In this document: piece after piece, positions 1 to 12,222 of the stretch | Layout of the letters: each line of letters starts with the position of its first letter | Numbering within the stretch: position 1 is the stretch's first letter | Assembly: GCA_028554645.1 (NCBI GenBank) | Contig: JAQOOI010000043.1 | Location: 1-64,000, forward strand | Length of the DNA stretch: 64,000 bases | Direction of reading: 5' to 3' | Source of the DNA: Omphalotus guepiniiformis | Lineage: Eukaryota; Basidiomycota; Agaricomycetes; Agaricales; Omphalotaceae | Program-made: the position numbers and the translations under genes | The notes under the pieces: model-generated | Database searches by the model: none | Told to the model about the DNA's origin: nothing | The model's input: the letters and a program-made list of their open reading frames with translations, nothing else

Positions 1-612
1 TGATGTGATTGCGGTGTTATAATTTGATGCAAACGGGTAGTATTGAACTTGACCTACATAGTCCTGAGTCGAAAGCAGGTCGAAAGTCATGTATGTACAG
101 ATAGTTGTGAAGAGACGACACATGGCACGGGATTGGGGCTCTACAATCAATCGCTCGAACGGTGTGCATCGGATCTATAGAAGTAGGGGGAGTGATATCA
201 TCCGCCGACCTCTCAAACTGTATCGGTTCAAGTTTTCCGGCGTGTCTCTCTCAACCTTTTGAGGGCAAAGTTATGCCTAGTCCGTATGCCAGTGGCAACT
301 CGGTGGGGATATCTGCGGTTCACGCGCCCAAGACGTGCTTACTCATGAGTGCTGTGGAGCTTTCACCAAAGACAGTTTGGAGAACCCGTTTTGTCCCTCG
401 AGGGAAGAGGGTATGCTTGTGGAATGGCTCGCTCAAGGGCGTGAGACGCTTACGCGTAATCGGGGTAAATTCGAATCCGATATCGAAAGTTCTTCACAGT
501 ACTTGGGAAAGAAGGAACTGGAGGAAAAGATTAACGGTAAGTAATTCTTACATTCGTAACATGCACTCTCCAACTTCAATGCTTCACCCTCCATCAAGCT
601 CTACTCAACATT
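1..612. other. No assignable gene
   Basis: Short open frames exist on the plus strand, the longest running past the end of this stretch, but none gives a protein I recognise and the frames overlap one another. It lies downstream of the 3' end of the minus-strand MFS gene. A truncated gene entering from the left edge cannot be excluded. Confidence 0.4.
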
Positions 613-2477
613 CTACTTTTCTGTATCAACTTGCAACCCTTCACCAATGCGCTCAACTTGAATTTCCGGAGTCAAATTCTCTATACCCTCCCCACCGAAG
701 TTCGGAGCGTTTGTCCTCCTCGGCTGCTCCAATTCCAAGATCACCCTATTTCTTCTTGCCTGCAATCCCCCTTCATATCCAAACCAAGTATACCTCCGAC
801 AATGAGGCCCTCGAAGAAGAAGGATAAAGATTTGCCAACCCGCGAATCCAAGAGTCACAGCTGCGCTTGCTCGCCATCCGTACTTGAGGAACACTTTCGT
901 TCCGACGAAACTGCCCATGACTTGTCCGACAAATATCTGAAGATAGGTTAGTTGTAATGATGTACATAGTTCGTAGGAAGAGCTAACGCACAGTGAAAAT
1001 ATACACGGCGTTCAACCGTGCGCGGGCCTCGGGTGCGATACTATGAACAAGCATCAGGGAATTCTTTGAAGGGACACGAAGAAACTAAGATGTAACATAA
1101 ACCTGAATATATTTGTAGCCAACGAAGTCTGTAACATCTGTCTGAACGCATCCATCCCAAATATCGCAAGGACGACAGCGGAGATATTCAGACCGTTTCC
1201 GACAACTTGTATGATTTGGAATACCGGGAGGCCCATGCATGCAAGAAGAGATGCATGCCTTGGCAAGGTACAAGGTAGTCTATCATGCGCCCAAGTAGTG
1301 GACCCATTGACACACCTAGTATACCTATAAGCCCAAATAACCCGATTTCCAATCTAGAGAACGAAAACCGAGGGGGTGGGTTAAGAAAGCAAGCAAGCAA
1401 GCAATAACGAAAAAGTAAAGTACGTGGAATAATTATATGAGTTCCCGGACAATAAGAACGTAAGTGTGGCCCAAAATGCGCTGAAGGACGCAGCTGATGC
1501 CATACAGCACAACGAAGCTTGTATAAGAACCGGCTCAGTAACGCTGAACCTCAACATACTCCACAGGATCTGAAAATACGTCAAATCCCTGTTACGTGCA
1601 GGATAATCAGGTACCAAGAGGTACAGCATGACGAGGATAAAACACTGGATCCCAATTGCCATGTAATAGACAATTCTCTAGCTTGCGAACTGTGCTATGA
1701 TCCCGGAGAGTAAACGAGCGACGAGGATGCCGAAAAGGAGCCCGGAGAAGACGATTGAGAGGGCGAATCCACGCCGTGAGGGAGGAGCGAGGTCTGCAGT
1801 TAATGGGAGGAGGACTTGAGAAGTTACGGAGAAGACACCGACGAAGTATGTGAGGATTTGAAAGACGAGACTGTTGCGTGCTATGGACAGTTCGATTGTC
1901 AGACAAGTTGCAATAGCAACGAGCGTAAGTATGAGCTGCCTTCGTCGGATGAGATCGCCTAGAGGCGAGATAAAAAGGATGCCCGTCGCATATCTATTGG
2001 ATCTTTCATTGAGTGGCTCTTGGGTGAACGCTGCTATTGGAACACGCACCCTGATTGTACGAGAGTTGGTAAGCTGTGATACTATTTCAGCACTCGCCAT
2101 AAAGCTACTGAAAACGAGCAATAGTGTACTTACATTGAGATCTTGCAGTAAGACACATTGAAAACGACGGCAAGTTCGACTGGACCATGGCGCAACAATG
2201 GTTAGCCGGACACTAGGGCTGGACAATCTGCGAGCCCTACCCATGATAGGTTGATGGTAATATAGATTGGCCATTGCTATGAGGATTCGTGATATTCTAT
2301 GGTATTATTACCCCACTACGAACACTCACCGAATGTACTTGTAAAACCGAAGCTAATGATCAGGACCGTACCAAAATGAAATGGTCTTTCCGGATCATAT
2401 TGCAGCCTCTTTAGGATTGGTAAGAACCCAAAATCTTTAGTGTTATTCACTTCTTCGGCGGAGGAAGGTAGAGTCAT
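613..2477 (-). pseudogene. MFS transporter, broken by a stop and a frameshift
   Basis: The minus strand reads as a multi-exon major facilitator superfamily transporter, a plasma-membrane or vacuolar solute/proton carrier of the fungal general-substrate type. Exon 1 starts at ATG 2477 and contains DPERPFHFGTVLIISFGF; it ends at a GTGAGT donor (2329), and a 53-bp intron leads into FGAMANLYYHQPIM. The loop GDLIRRRQLIL near 1970-1990, LAPPSRRGFALSI near 1750, and the tail FVGTKVFLKYGWRA plus GPHCRRYTWFGYEGG are family hallmarks. The frame is broken. A TAG at 1680-1678 stands where Trp is expected (FAS-stop-RIVYYMAIG). Near 1265 the frame shifts between DYLVP and HASLLACMGL, apparently by a 5-nt insertion. 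The region between exons 2 and 3 also fits poorly. I call it a pseudogene. Substrate is unknown. Confidence 0.8.
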
Positions 2478-5105
2478 TTCGAGTCTAGGACAAGCTGTTC
2501 AAGAATGGCCCCTTGAGAGCTAACGTCGGTTGGCCCTACGACTCATATATTGTTAGAGAGAGGTCGCTTGTTGGAGTGACCCGAATGGTATGTTACCTTC
2601 ATAACCCTCATAACCAATCAAGACTCAATATACGATTGAATCCTTGCGATTGGATGCAGAAGCTTGGGAATGCGAGTTCTGGGGCCTAGAGCGTAGCATA
2701 AGGTACAGTAAACTTGGAGCCAGTCAAAATTGAACATACCTTCATGCTTCAGATCTTGAAGGCCCGAATACATCCCAGGCCTGCGGCAAAGTGTGCAGTC
2801 ATCGCGCATTCCTATTGGTTTCAGATAGACCAATCGACTATTAACTATCGTGTTTTGTAATACCCAATTCATTCGACATCGGAGTGTGACCAATCATCGA
2901 AATGGAATCAGTTCGAGGCTTGAAATCGGTCGAGTTCTGGCAGGCTCTGGCCAAGACGAAAGGGCGAAAGTGTCCAGTATATAGAAAGCTGCAATGAATC
3001 TTATTGGTTGCTGTTATACGAACCACGCAGTCTAAAATGAGTGTGAGCGCTAAGGAAGCATTGATTTTGGTCGATCTAGAGTAGAGCCAGGCTTCATAGT
3101 TGGCGAAGTTATCATTGGATGGATAGGAGGAGCCGTACCTCCTTGTAGGAAAAGAAGAATACATAAAGCCCGTTGTGGCGAACAAATGGAAGGGTATGAC
3201 GAATCAATTAATCAATCGGCATTACATTGGATTAGACATGGAGTGAGAGAAGGCTGACTCCTTCGAAGTTGTATTGTACGCCAGCGAATAGTTCCAGAAC
3301 GCGCGAAGAGGCTCGAATGTCAAGCATTCCACATGGGATTCATAATTGGCTTGACAAGAATCAGCTTATGATCGTTTCACAGTAGAAAAATGACACACGT
3401 CTGCGCACTGATATTTTCCATTGTACTACCATGGCTGGTAAGGCAAGAACGATGAATACCCGTGAACCCTCCACAGCAAAAGACCTCATTGCGCATTCGA
3501 GTAATGGATTGTGTCGTCGGGGTTTTCGTGAGTTGACTGGGACCCTCGGTGTAAGGGCTGCGTGGACGAACGACCACTACCGCGGATATAAGTCGTCAAT
3601 AGTGTGGACGCAACCTACGGACAAATCCAACTCCCGAGCGACCAAGCAGTGTCCTGCGTATCCGGAGAGGTAAGCTTATACAATACATGGTCAGGTGGAG
3701 TGCCTACTCACCGATTTACGCCCTCTACACATGCACCTACTTCATAAGAGTCTACATCACTTTTGTATCGGACTATCATCCCTTGCGCAAGCGACGTCCT
3801 GAGATGAGCTCTTGATGGACACTGGGGCAGAAGACTGGGTGTATCGTGTACGTGTATCTGTATACTTGTAGCATGCAACCACTCAAGTAGCTGGTAAACC
3901 GCTGCTCTCGGTATCTCGTGTCAGTGCCGAGCTGAGATACAAAGAATTAATTCTCTTACTAGCGGAGGCTTCCACTGAGAAATCGCCCATATACAAAGCT
4001 GACAGTTGTTCACCAACTCCAGGAGTGTATGGTGTACGTGTAAAATGTGCATAATGCACAGGTGGACTCCGACGCGGGTGACCAACGTGTTACGCTGGCA
4101 TGCGCTTGTGGTGAGTCTTCGACCCACTAAACCAATTTCCATTCTGACTGTGGGGAGAGCCTAGGCTACCATGTCCGTTAACCTAGACGTTTGTGGTGAA
4201 TTATCGTAGATGGCAAATCCTAATCGTCGAATACCGGTACTGAAGTACGTCTCGTTTACCAAATCCAAGCGGTTTCACGGCAAATAGTTCTCAGCGGGCA
4301 CGTAAGGAGTCTCTTCCGGTAAGATTAGGTAGCGAATGAGAGCTTGAGTGTGTACATCGTCCATGATCAAGGTCAAAAGCAAGAAGTCGCGTTGAAGGTG
4401 TTGAGGGCCGGCATTGCTTGAATCCTTTAGCCAAACAAGACACAATATCATCCTTCTATCCGTTCAACATGAACACCAAATTCACTGACGGCTTGCTTTC
4501 TCAAACCTATCCAGTGGGACCGACCCACCTATCTTGAGCGTATTGGGTAACGTGTAAGGGCCGCAGGGATTCGAGATTGGATTGGAGGTTTTTTCGTGCG
4601 TGTTTCTTCGTTCTCGGCGGGGCGGTCTGAGGGGTTGCAGAGTATATGCTCATGTTTCTATAGTGACTTCAAGACGTCTGTTAAGCATCCAACCCCTCTT
4701 GGAAATAGGTGGCTTGCTCGTAGGCAGGCAGCAGCAGGCTCCAGGGTATGGCGATCAACAATCACACCCAGAAGTCAGCGGGGCGGCATGGTATTTTCAG
4801 CGATGCAAACTTCGTGCCTGGAGGCCCTACTTACTTCTAGGTGCGTCCATAGACTTTCTATTTTTACGCTCTTATGTCAATCACTCGCTCTCAGGAACCA
4901 AGATGCTGCCTCTTCGCGTTTTGCACTGTACGTATTCATTCAATATGTTGTCAATGCTGTCAGCGGAATGAATGAACTTGGTCCGTTGAAAGCGGTACAA
5001 AGGAGAGGACGTACAGTACCTCCGACAGCGGAATTCGATGTAATATCAAGTTAGCTCACTTAGGTAGGCTTTCATGCGCCCTGTGACGAGTTGAATATAT
5101 TTATT
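2478..5105. other. Long stretch without a convincing gene
   Basis: Only short frames occur here. Two overlapping plus-strand frames at 4582-5054 have hydrophobic stretches and could be remnants of a membrane-protein gene, but neither frame reads cleanly. Minus-strand frames at 2618-3185 (114 and 91 codons) match nothing I know. I see no tRNA, rRNA or tandem repeat. Confidence 0.4.
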
Positions 5106-5109
5106 GAAC

Positions 5110-5118
5110 ATATATAAG
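5110..5118 (+). promoter_or_regulatory. Probable TATA box of the cysteine-rich gene
   Basis: The sequence ATATATAAG lies about 80 nt before the ATG at 5194. The spacing fits a fungal core promoter with a short, CA-rich leader (repeats of CATA then ACAATCAACAACA before the start codon). Confidence 0.5.
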
Positions 5119-5193
5119 TGAGACATTAGTGCTGCTACATACATACATACCCTTCCTCAGAAATTCTCGATATCGATTATACAATCAACAACA

Positions 5194-5609
5194 ATGCGCT
5201 TCACCTCCGTTCTACGTGTCTTCGCATCTCTCAGTGTAGTCACCTTTGCGGCATCTGGGTCTGTACTCACCGAGCGTCAATCCTGCACATCCATCTTCCT
5301 TCCATGCCTTCCCGGATCGACTACTTGCTGCCCAGGTCTTAGCTGTACCAACGGTAGTCCTCTCGGAGTGAGTTATCCCTTTTTGTTAGTGACTTGAAAG
5401 CGGACTTGATCCTGATATGCATATAGAATTGCTTGCCGACTCCTGGAGTATGTGGAGTCGCTGGTGATCAATGTAGCGCTGCTATTGGGAACACTTGCTG
5501 TGCTGGACTCACTTGTTCGGGACTCGATGATGGGGTGAGTTTTGTATTTATGCTGCCACCAGTGGGTGGTATCTAGATGCTGAATAAAGTTATCTAGACT
5601 TGCGAGTAA
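5194..5609 (+). CDS. Small secreted protein with two knottin-like cysteine modules
   Basis: Three exons (5194-5367, 5427-5534, 5598-5609), all joined in phase 0, give a 97-residue protein. Residues 1 to about 20 form a signal peptide (MRFTSVLRVFASLSVVTFAA), followed by a possible dibasic-like processing site LTERQ. The mature part has 12 cysteines in two similar blocks: C-x6-C-x6-CC-x4-C-x8-C and C-x6-C-x7-CC-x4-C-x7-C. The adjacent CC and the overall spacing match the inhibitor cystine knot (knottin) layout, so each block could form three disulfides. The second intron could instead end at the AG near 5576, giving MLNKVI in place of the final TCE, but the TCE end supplies the twelfth Cys and completes the second module. 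Small Cys-rich secreted proteins are common in fungi; the role of this one is unknown. Confidence 0.75.
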
Positions 5610-6532
5610 TTGCGGTCTTATGGATTGTCAGGAATGTATTGATATATGTAGTGAACATATAAGATGTTCGTAGACTATGATGATGTATTCGGCATACTTA
5701 CACGACGACAATCGACTCAAACACGAATACTCTCCAAGCATCCTCTTCACCTCCAACATACTCGGGTCGCTCCGTCAAACACGCCCTCCCAACTTAATCA
5801 AATGGTGCCGGGGGTAACCCAATTGGACATATAATACCACCTATTCAAGGGAAAATTCCTCAAAATGAAATCCGTCATCGCGGTTCCGAACATAAATACA
5901 TCGCTTTTCTCAGTGTATGGTAGGTGATCCGGGTCCTGAGCCCGTGTTGCACCAGAATCAGACAGATTCAGCAGCACACATCTGGACAGATCCCACCCGA
6001 ATCCCGAGTGCACACACAAATACGCATCCTGCATATATATCCTGAGAGATAAGGATACTCCATCACGATGAATGATCCCTTTCGAATGATCCTTAGGAAT
6101 ACGAGAGCTTCGGTTCGTTGTATGAGTACCCGTCTGAGCCAAGCGAAGCGATGGTGTGATTGTCACCAATGCTGGGCCTGTGGGTGTGGGAGGAGGAATG
6201 GGACCAGAATTTAGGGATTTATCATGGGGTATCTTTCGAGGGCATGTAAGGAGTTGAGATATATTGGAGTTTTTGCCTATGTATCTCATGGAAAGATGTA
6301 CGTCTCCCTCTCTCTCTTCCTCTCTCTCACATCGAATTGAGTGCGAGTGCGAGTGTATAGCAACGAGCAGCGGCAACTGTCTGTCTTTTTTTGGTTTCTC
6401 TTGGGTGTTATTTGAGGGGTACAGATGTACATCAAAGCAACAATGTACTGCATACATTCATACAAAACAAAACCTGTACATTAACATACATACAAATACA
6501 TCAATTCAAAAGTCCTTCACACTCGTCTCGTC
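5610..6532. other. Intergenic region
   Basis: No gene assigned. A 219-codon minus-strand frame at 5798-6457 has no recognisable domain and low-complexity composition. CT-rich and CATA-rich tracts occur near 6300-6340 and 6440-6500, in the 3' flank of the DUF2264 gene. Confidence 0.4.
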
Positions 6533-8956
6533 TCATCTCTCTCGTCTTTCATCCTTCATCAACTCCAAAATCGACCCCGGGACAAGAGGTCTCTTATCCC
6601 ACTCTTCTTTCCACTTCTTCTCCTCCTTCTCCTTCTCCTTCGTCCCTATATTCCTACCTCTACTATCCTCATCAACCACAGGTACACGACCAGATGCAGC
6701 AGCAACCTCCGCATCATGGTTAAATGGGTACCCAAACACACCCGTCACCAACCACTCCTCACGTCCAACCTCGACCTCGTAAAACGCTCGTAACGTAGGC
6801 ACGACAGCACGAGGGAACATGAGCGACGTGTTCGGATCCGTAAGTAATGCGATTCCTCTTCGTGAGGTCGTCGTCGTAGTAGAACGACCAGAATCCAAAT
6901 CTACTTGCGACGTAAGATCCACTATACCCGATACACCGTATTTCTTTGAAATCCCTAACGCATGCGTAGGTCCAGAACAAACTTTATCTTCAATTCCTTC
7001 TTCTTCTTCACCGCCACCACCACCACCGCTGTTCCTCGTCCCAAGATCCTCCTTCCTCGTCCCAGGCGACAACCCAACCGCCCAACCACCTTCCGCAATC
7101 CAAAACCTCCTTTTCGTCTTCTTGCCTGCCCAAGCAACAGGAGAAAACCTGACTCTATGCACGCGTAGATACCACATCGGTGCATCGTCACAAGGCGGAA
7201 CGAGGAACGTCTCGATTGATAGGTCTGGGTAGGGGTCCCACGTCGATCGAAGGTACACAAGCGAACCAGAACCAGATGACTCGAATCTCGGGTTCTTTGT
7301 TTGTCTCCTCGCTCGCCAGCCTTCACCTCCACCTCCTCCATAGCCATAAACACCTCCTTTTCCTTTACTTCCTCCTCCTCCTCCTCCTCCTCCTCCTCCT
7401 CCTCCAACCGCGAGGACCTCTTCAAACGCAAAAACCCCTCCTTCCCAACTATCCCCATTCCCATCACTCACTACAAGCACACTATCCCCTCCCTGCTCCT
7501 CCAGCGTCCCACCCGCACCAGAAGGAACGCTATACCCAAACGCAGACGAGTATGCGAATTTACCATACTTCGCCGCAGCATGTTTGACGGGGTAGGAAGC
7601 TTGTTGACCTGATGAGAGAATGAAAGTATGGTTGTTCGAAGACGAAGTAAGGTGGAATGCGTGTACGAGTGGTTTACTAGGCGCAGGTAAACTCGGATAC
7701 ACGCCTTCCTCACACGTCCAAAACTCCTCGTCCCCTCTCATCGCGAGACAGATGAACAGTTTGAATGCCCAGTAAGGGCTCCCGGGTGAATTATAGTTCT
7801 CCAGCATGTTCGTATTAGGGTACGCATATCCTAGCGTGAGTATACCCGAAGGTGTGAAAGCGCCGCGGAGAAGAACGGGATTGTGTAGCCACGAACGTAG
7901 GTTACGCAGGACGAGACCTTTCAGTGTTGGGAGGGTAAATGGTGAGGGGAGGGTAGACGCTGGGATACAGTATGCGAATGCGGACCAGAATGCCGCTGTG
8001 GCGAAGCGGTAGGTTAGGGAGCGGCCGAAGGTTATTGAGCGTCCTGTGAGACGAAAACTGTCAGTTACGCAGGGTTAAATCATGGCAATATTTTATACAC
8101 CTTGGGGATCAAAATAATATATGAAATCCATCGCAAACATCTTTGCTCTCTTCCTAAATTCCTCACACCTCTCCGGATCGATATCTTCTGCAAGTTTGCT
8201 ATACAGAAGCTGTGCTACTTGGATAGCAAAGGAAGACGAGTAATAGTCGAGCTGGACGATACCCTCCGGACCATCTCTGGACCATCCGTCGCCGATATAG
8301 AACGTGTCGAGGTGGTCCAAGTCGGACTTCATACGTTTGGGGTCGAAGCGGGATGAAGAGACTTTGGAGAGACCTAGATTCGTAAAAACCTAGCACATAC
8401 CATTAGACAGCTGAAAGAGAGAAAAAGGAAAAAAAACACGCACTCTGAACCACAACCAATTAGTACTCGGCATATCCTTATCATTCAACTCACCCAACCA
8501 ACCCTCAACACCCTTCCTCTCCTCTGCATCCAACCGTTCCCAAAACACATCGCCAGCAACAGCCAACGTATACCCAATAGCAGAACACTCTACCATCCTT
8601 TGATCTCTATCCCTCATATTTCCCCAAAACTCCCCTCCATCCGTCGTATTCGTTCCATTCGCCAACCCACGTACCCACCGCCCAACACCATCATAACTCG
8701 ACACGCCGTCCCCTCCAGCAATGAGTGACGCCAGAGCCCACAAAGGCCTCGAGAACCCCTCTAGCTCCGCGGCAACATCATCGAAATGCGCTCCGGTCTC
8801 GCCCAAGTGGATCCTCGCTCCTCCAGGCGAAGTGTACGGAGCCAAAGCATCGAGCATCGTCGTCAGCGCAGAAGAAGCGACATCTTCACGCGTGTGGAGA
8901 GGGTTAGAGAGAATTTGCGTATAGAATGTAGATTGGGGGGTATATGGTGTGGACAT
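6533..8956 (-). CDS. DUF2264 family protein
   Basis: Three exons on the minus strand (8956-8444, 8389-8101, 8043-6533) give a 770-residue protein. The first exon holds the family's typical segments: [16 protein letters not shown], then [19 protein letters not shown], then STNWLWFR at its 3' end. Exon 2 continues with [18 protein letters not shown] and [12 protein letters not shown], exon 3 with [19 protein letters not shown]. Proteins of this family look like alpha/alpha-barrel carbohydrate-active enzymes, often near polysaccharide-degradation genes, but their reaction is not established, so none is assigned. The start was chosen because the downstream ATG (MSTPYTPQ) gives a normal N terminus and the upstream ATG at 9019 adds only an atypical leader. 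A poly-Gly run coded by a CCT tract lies in the middle. No break is visible. Confidence 0.85.
7371..7405. repeat. CCT trinucleotide microsatellite in a coding exon
   Basis: About 35 nt of CCT repeats within exon 3 of the DUF2264 gene; on the coding strand it encodes a run of about 12 glycines. The number of units is likely to vary between strains. Confidence 0.85.
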
Positions 8957-9721
8957 TTTTGATGAGAGGTAGAAGAGGATGAGATGGGGGGTTATTAAGG
9001 GAGTGTCATGGGGGGACAAAATCTAAATTATCGGACCGGGTTTCCCATCCTTTCCCAACGGTCCGACCTTGTCCTCGGGACTTTTGAGAGCTTCAGACGA
9101 TCTTCGGGGTGCCTCAGGGTATACCTACCTCCAAATCCAACAATAGCCACAGAAGCGGCATTATTGAGATAAAGCACCCGCCGGTCGACGATGACCCAAG
9201 ATGTAACACAAGACAGAGCGAACTGTCGAACATCTAAACAGTTCATTTGAGGGCGTGAGGTGTAGCTGGCAATTTCCTAAAACTAAGGTTCAGAACGAAC
9301 CGAATTGATGACCATAACTGTTTCTTACCAGCTCAGTACACTCATAACTATCCTCCTCTTAGACTAGCGTGTGATGCAAACGTGCTACCGGGCCCAGTTC
9401 GTAGGCGCGACGACTCAGAAGATGTCGATGAAAGCTTGCAGACATTCAAAAGCGCATAATGATGGATAGGGTAGAACTGAAGAACGATGACAGAAGTATT
9501 CAAGCAAGGCCGGATTCGGATGATGTAATGCTACAGTACTTACCTTATCAGGATTATTTTGATTGCTCTCGCCGGCGGCCCGGCCTTGGCCTGCCTTGGC
9601 ATATTCGGATTCCGGAATTCCGCAGTTTTGACAAGAATCGTGTGTACCAATGCCATGCACTTAGCACAATCAAATACATTTATGGTCAATCCTTCTGAAA
9701 GACTCGTCGTCCATCTCTAAA
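8957..9721. other. Divergent intergenic region
   Basis: About 765 bp between two divergently transcribed genes (DUF2264 to the left, Zn2Cys6 regulator to the right). It probably holds both promoters. A shared promoter region would suit a regulator controlling its neighbour, but nothing in the sequence proves this. No ORF here has a recognisable product. Confidence 0.5.
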
Positions 9722-12222
9722 ATGTCCACCTCCTCAAGCAAGATTCCCTATGCATCGACGTCGAAACGCAAGAAACCACCAGCCTGCGATTTTTGCAAAT
9801 CCCATCGTGTACTTTGCCATCCCCAGCCACCAGGAATATCGTGTCCGCGTTGTTTTGAGAAAGGTGTAGAGTGAGTGTTTCTTCCTTTTTTTGACTTCGT
9901 CTGGCTATGGATTGTCTTGATGTTGGTTTTTTTTGTTTAGATGTACGACGACGCCAGTTACTCGTAGGAGACGAAGAACAAAGGCAGAGGTTATGCAATC
10001 AAGGATGGAAGCGGCGGCTGCGAGTCGGGATAATGCTGGGAGTGGAAGTGTAGCCGTGAATACTCCTTTGAGCGGACATTCAGATGACTCGGAACCCAGC
10101 TCGTCTCAATATCAAACTCCCTCACATCTGGATAGTGGGCTTGTGCCCGCATTATGGAGCCTAGTGCAGCGTAACTCACTCGGTCTAACAACATTGACCC
10201 CTCCAGGCCTCGATCTTCCAGCATCCCTAGTAATCGAACTATTCCGAAGTGCATCTTCGTAAAACCTTGTTGTTCAATTCCTCAAGCTCACAATTTATTG
10301 TTTATTTAGGTTTCCGCGACGTACCCCAATTCCACCACCCACTAATGCCCTATAAACGATTAGAATCAACTCTCCAACAATCCTCAGGTCAACTATCCCA
10401 ACTCCCACCTCAAGACCGCGTACTCGTTCAATGCATACTTGCTGTTAGCTCCTTGTCCTCTATGGATTTACATATCATAGGCGCAGGGAATTGTTCCGTC
10501 GAAGACGTCGATCTCGTATCCTCCCGCCCTCTAATGGTCCACAACGCAGATTTACGCGAGTACGGTCGAAGACGTGAATCAATGTGTCGGAAGCTACGTG
10601 AGGATGCTGTGAGGTCGGCGACTATAGAGGGTGTTACGATTAATGTCTCGCAAGAGAATGCTGCGTCTTGTGTGTTGTTGGACTTTTTACAATATCGTGA
10701 GGCGTTACCCAATTTTTTTTCTTCCTGGTAGGGGTGCTAAGGGGTCCCTTCGTTTTTTGATTAGATGCCACAGGACAGGGTATCACCCCTTTTGCTTCTG
10801 CGTATACCGCCCACCTTCGAAGTATGCAGGAAACTCCGGGGTTGACGCTAAGCATCGATACGGGGGATATGCTTAGGTGGTCTTCGTTTTTGGTGAGTAG
10901 GTAATCGTGATGTGGATATCAGATGCGCCTGGTTTACCGGACGATTTAGATGCAACATGCGTTAATGGCGCTTTTGAGCGGCAAATCTATACCATTGTGA
11001 GTTCGAGTTCACTATCTATAAACTGGAATTGAGCACCGCCTTCGTCTTAGTACGAAACATGATCAACGTCTTATTTGTGGTGAAGAGCCTCGGTCGTTGG
11101 AGGAGGCGCTGAAGATTTTGTTATCTGATAATGCTACACCAGGAGATTTTTTCTTACAGTTGCATCCTCGTAAGTCAGAGTAAATGCCCCTCTTTTCCTG
11201 CATGGTTACTCAAATGGCAGCGGTGGCGGCAGTGAGCTTATACATCAGCGACCTCGCACGCGAGAACTCGGAGCATCTAACAGGAGGTGCGTACCCAATT
11301 CCTGCATTCACAACGTGCTATAATCTAACATAAACACCTCCTGCAGCTTACGCACGCCGGCAACCATTCGACGAAGCAGCGCTTATAATCCATCTATCTT
11401 CACTGGACACACTATACAGGGTAGTCGGCGCGTTTAAAAACCGCGCAGACGTTCTTGTGTCTAATGAGAAAGACACCACTCGTGCTCATTTCATACGATT
11501 ATGCAAATTCGGTGTTGTGAGCATGTGGGCTTCCCTAATCTTACCTATATACGGTGACCTCGAGCATCGTTGTTCGGCTTATTCTTCCTCTTCCTCTACG
11601 ACTTCGACTTCGGGTGATTCAGCTCAGGCTGAAGTTGCTGGTGGTGGTGCTGCTGGTGGTGGTGGTGTTGTCGACGAAGCAGAAGAAAGAAGCCGCGCAC
11701 GACTAGAGTTATCTTTCCTTCAAGTCCGAAAAACAGCATTAAAAGCTGCTATTGAAGTAGCTGAATGCCTAACGGCTGTTCCTTCTATTCATCGGTTGAC
11801 GCATATAAATTATACGGATATACATAGATGGGCTAGGCTTTTGTTGACTACGATGGATGTTGATGAGGTTAGTACGCTTGAGAGGGCTTTGGCTTTGGAA
11901 CGGTGAGCGGCGTTTTTTTTTTTGGGTTTCTCGTGAAAGAGGCGACTGATGATTTTTGTTTGGGACACATAGTTTTCGAGACGCTCTCAAATTAGCTGGA
12001 TTTTCATGGGTTGACAGAACTGGATTGATTGAAGTCATCGAAGCTAGGTTATCCGATATCGCGGTGGGGTTCGAGCAAAATTTCTTCTCGGTCCTGAATG
12101 CTGTCACAGCTGGTCCGAGTCCTGATCATCATGAACATTCTTTAACACCTGGACTTTTGACTCTTAATACACTCAATAACACTGGTTTTACGATAGAGGA
12201 TTATACTACATTGAATATATGA
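9722..12222 (+). CDS. Zn2Cys6 fungal transcription factor
   Basis: Multi-exon gene for a nuclear DNA-binding regulator. Exon 1 (9722-9870) codes for KPPACDFCKSHRVLCHPQ and SCPRCFEKGVE; exon 2 starts at 9941 with C-T-T-T-P. Together they give the six cysteines of the binuclear zinc cluster (C-x2-C-x6-C, then C-x2-C-x6-C), with a basic RRRRR tail just after. Later exons carry the middle homology region of mushroom regulators: FRDVPQFHHPLMP, PPQDRVLVQCILAVSSL, ASAYTAHLRSMQETPGL, HDQRLICGEEPRSLEEAL, then LYISDLAREN. The exon from about 11347 has a Gly/Ser-rich acidic insert. The last exon (from about 11974) reads FRDALKLAGFSW and ends IEDYTTLNI at 12222. The exon 2/3 join is least certain; a GTGCAT donor near 10249 keeps the frame. 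It is divergent from the DUF2264 gene. Target genes are unknown. Confidence 0.88.

Noticed and set aside
6264..7612. Several plus-strand open frames of 70-170 codons
   Set aside because: They are antisense to the well-supported DUF2264 gene.
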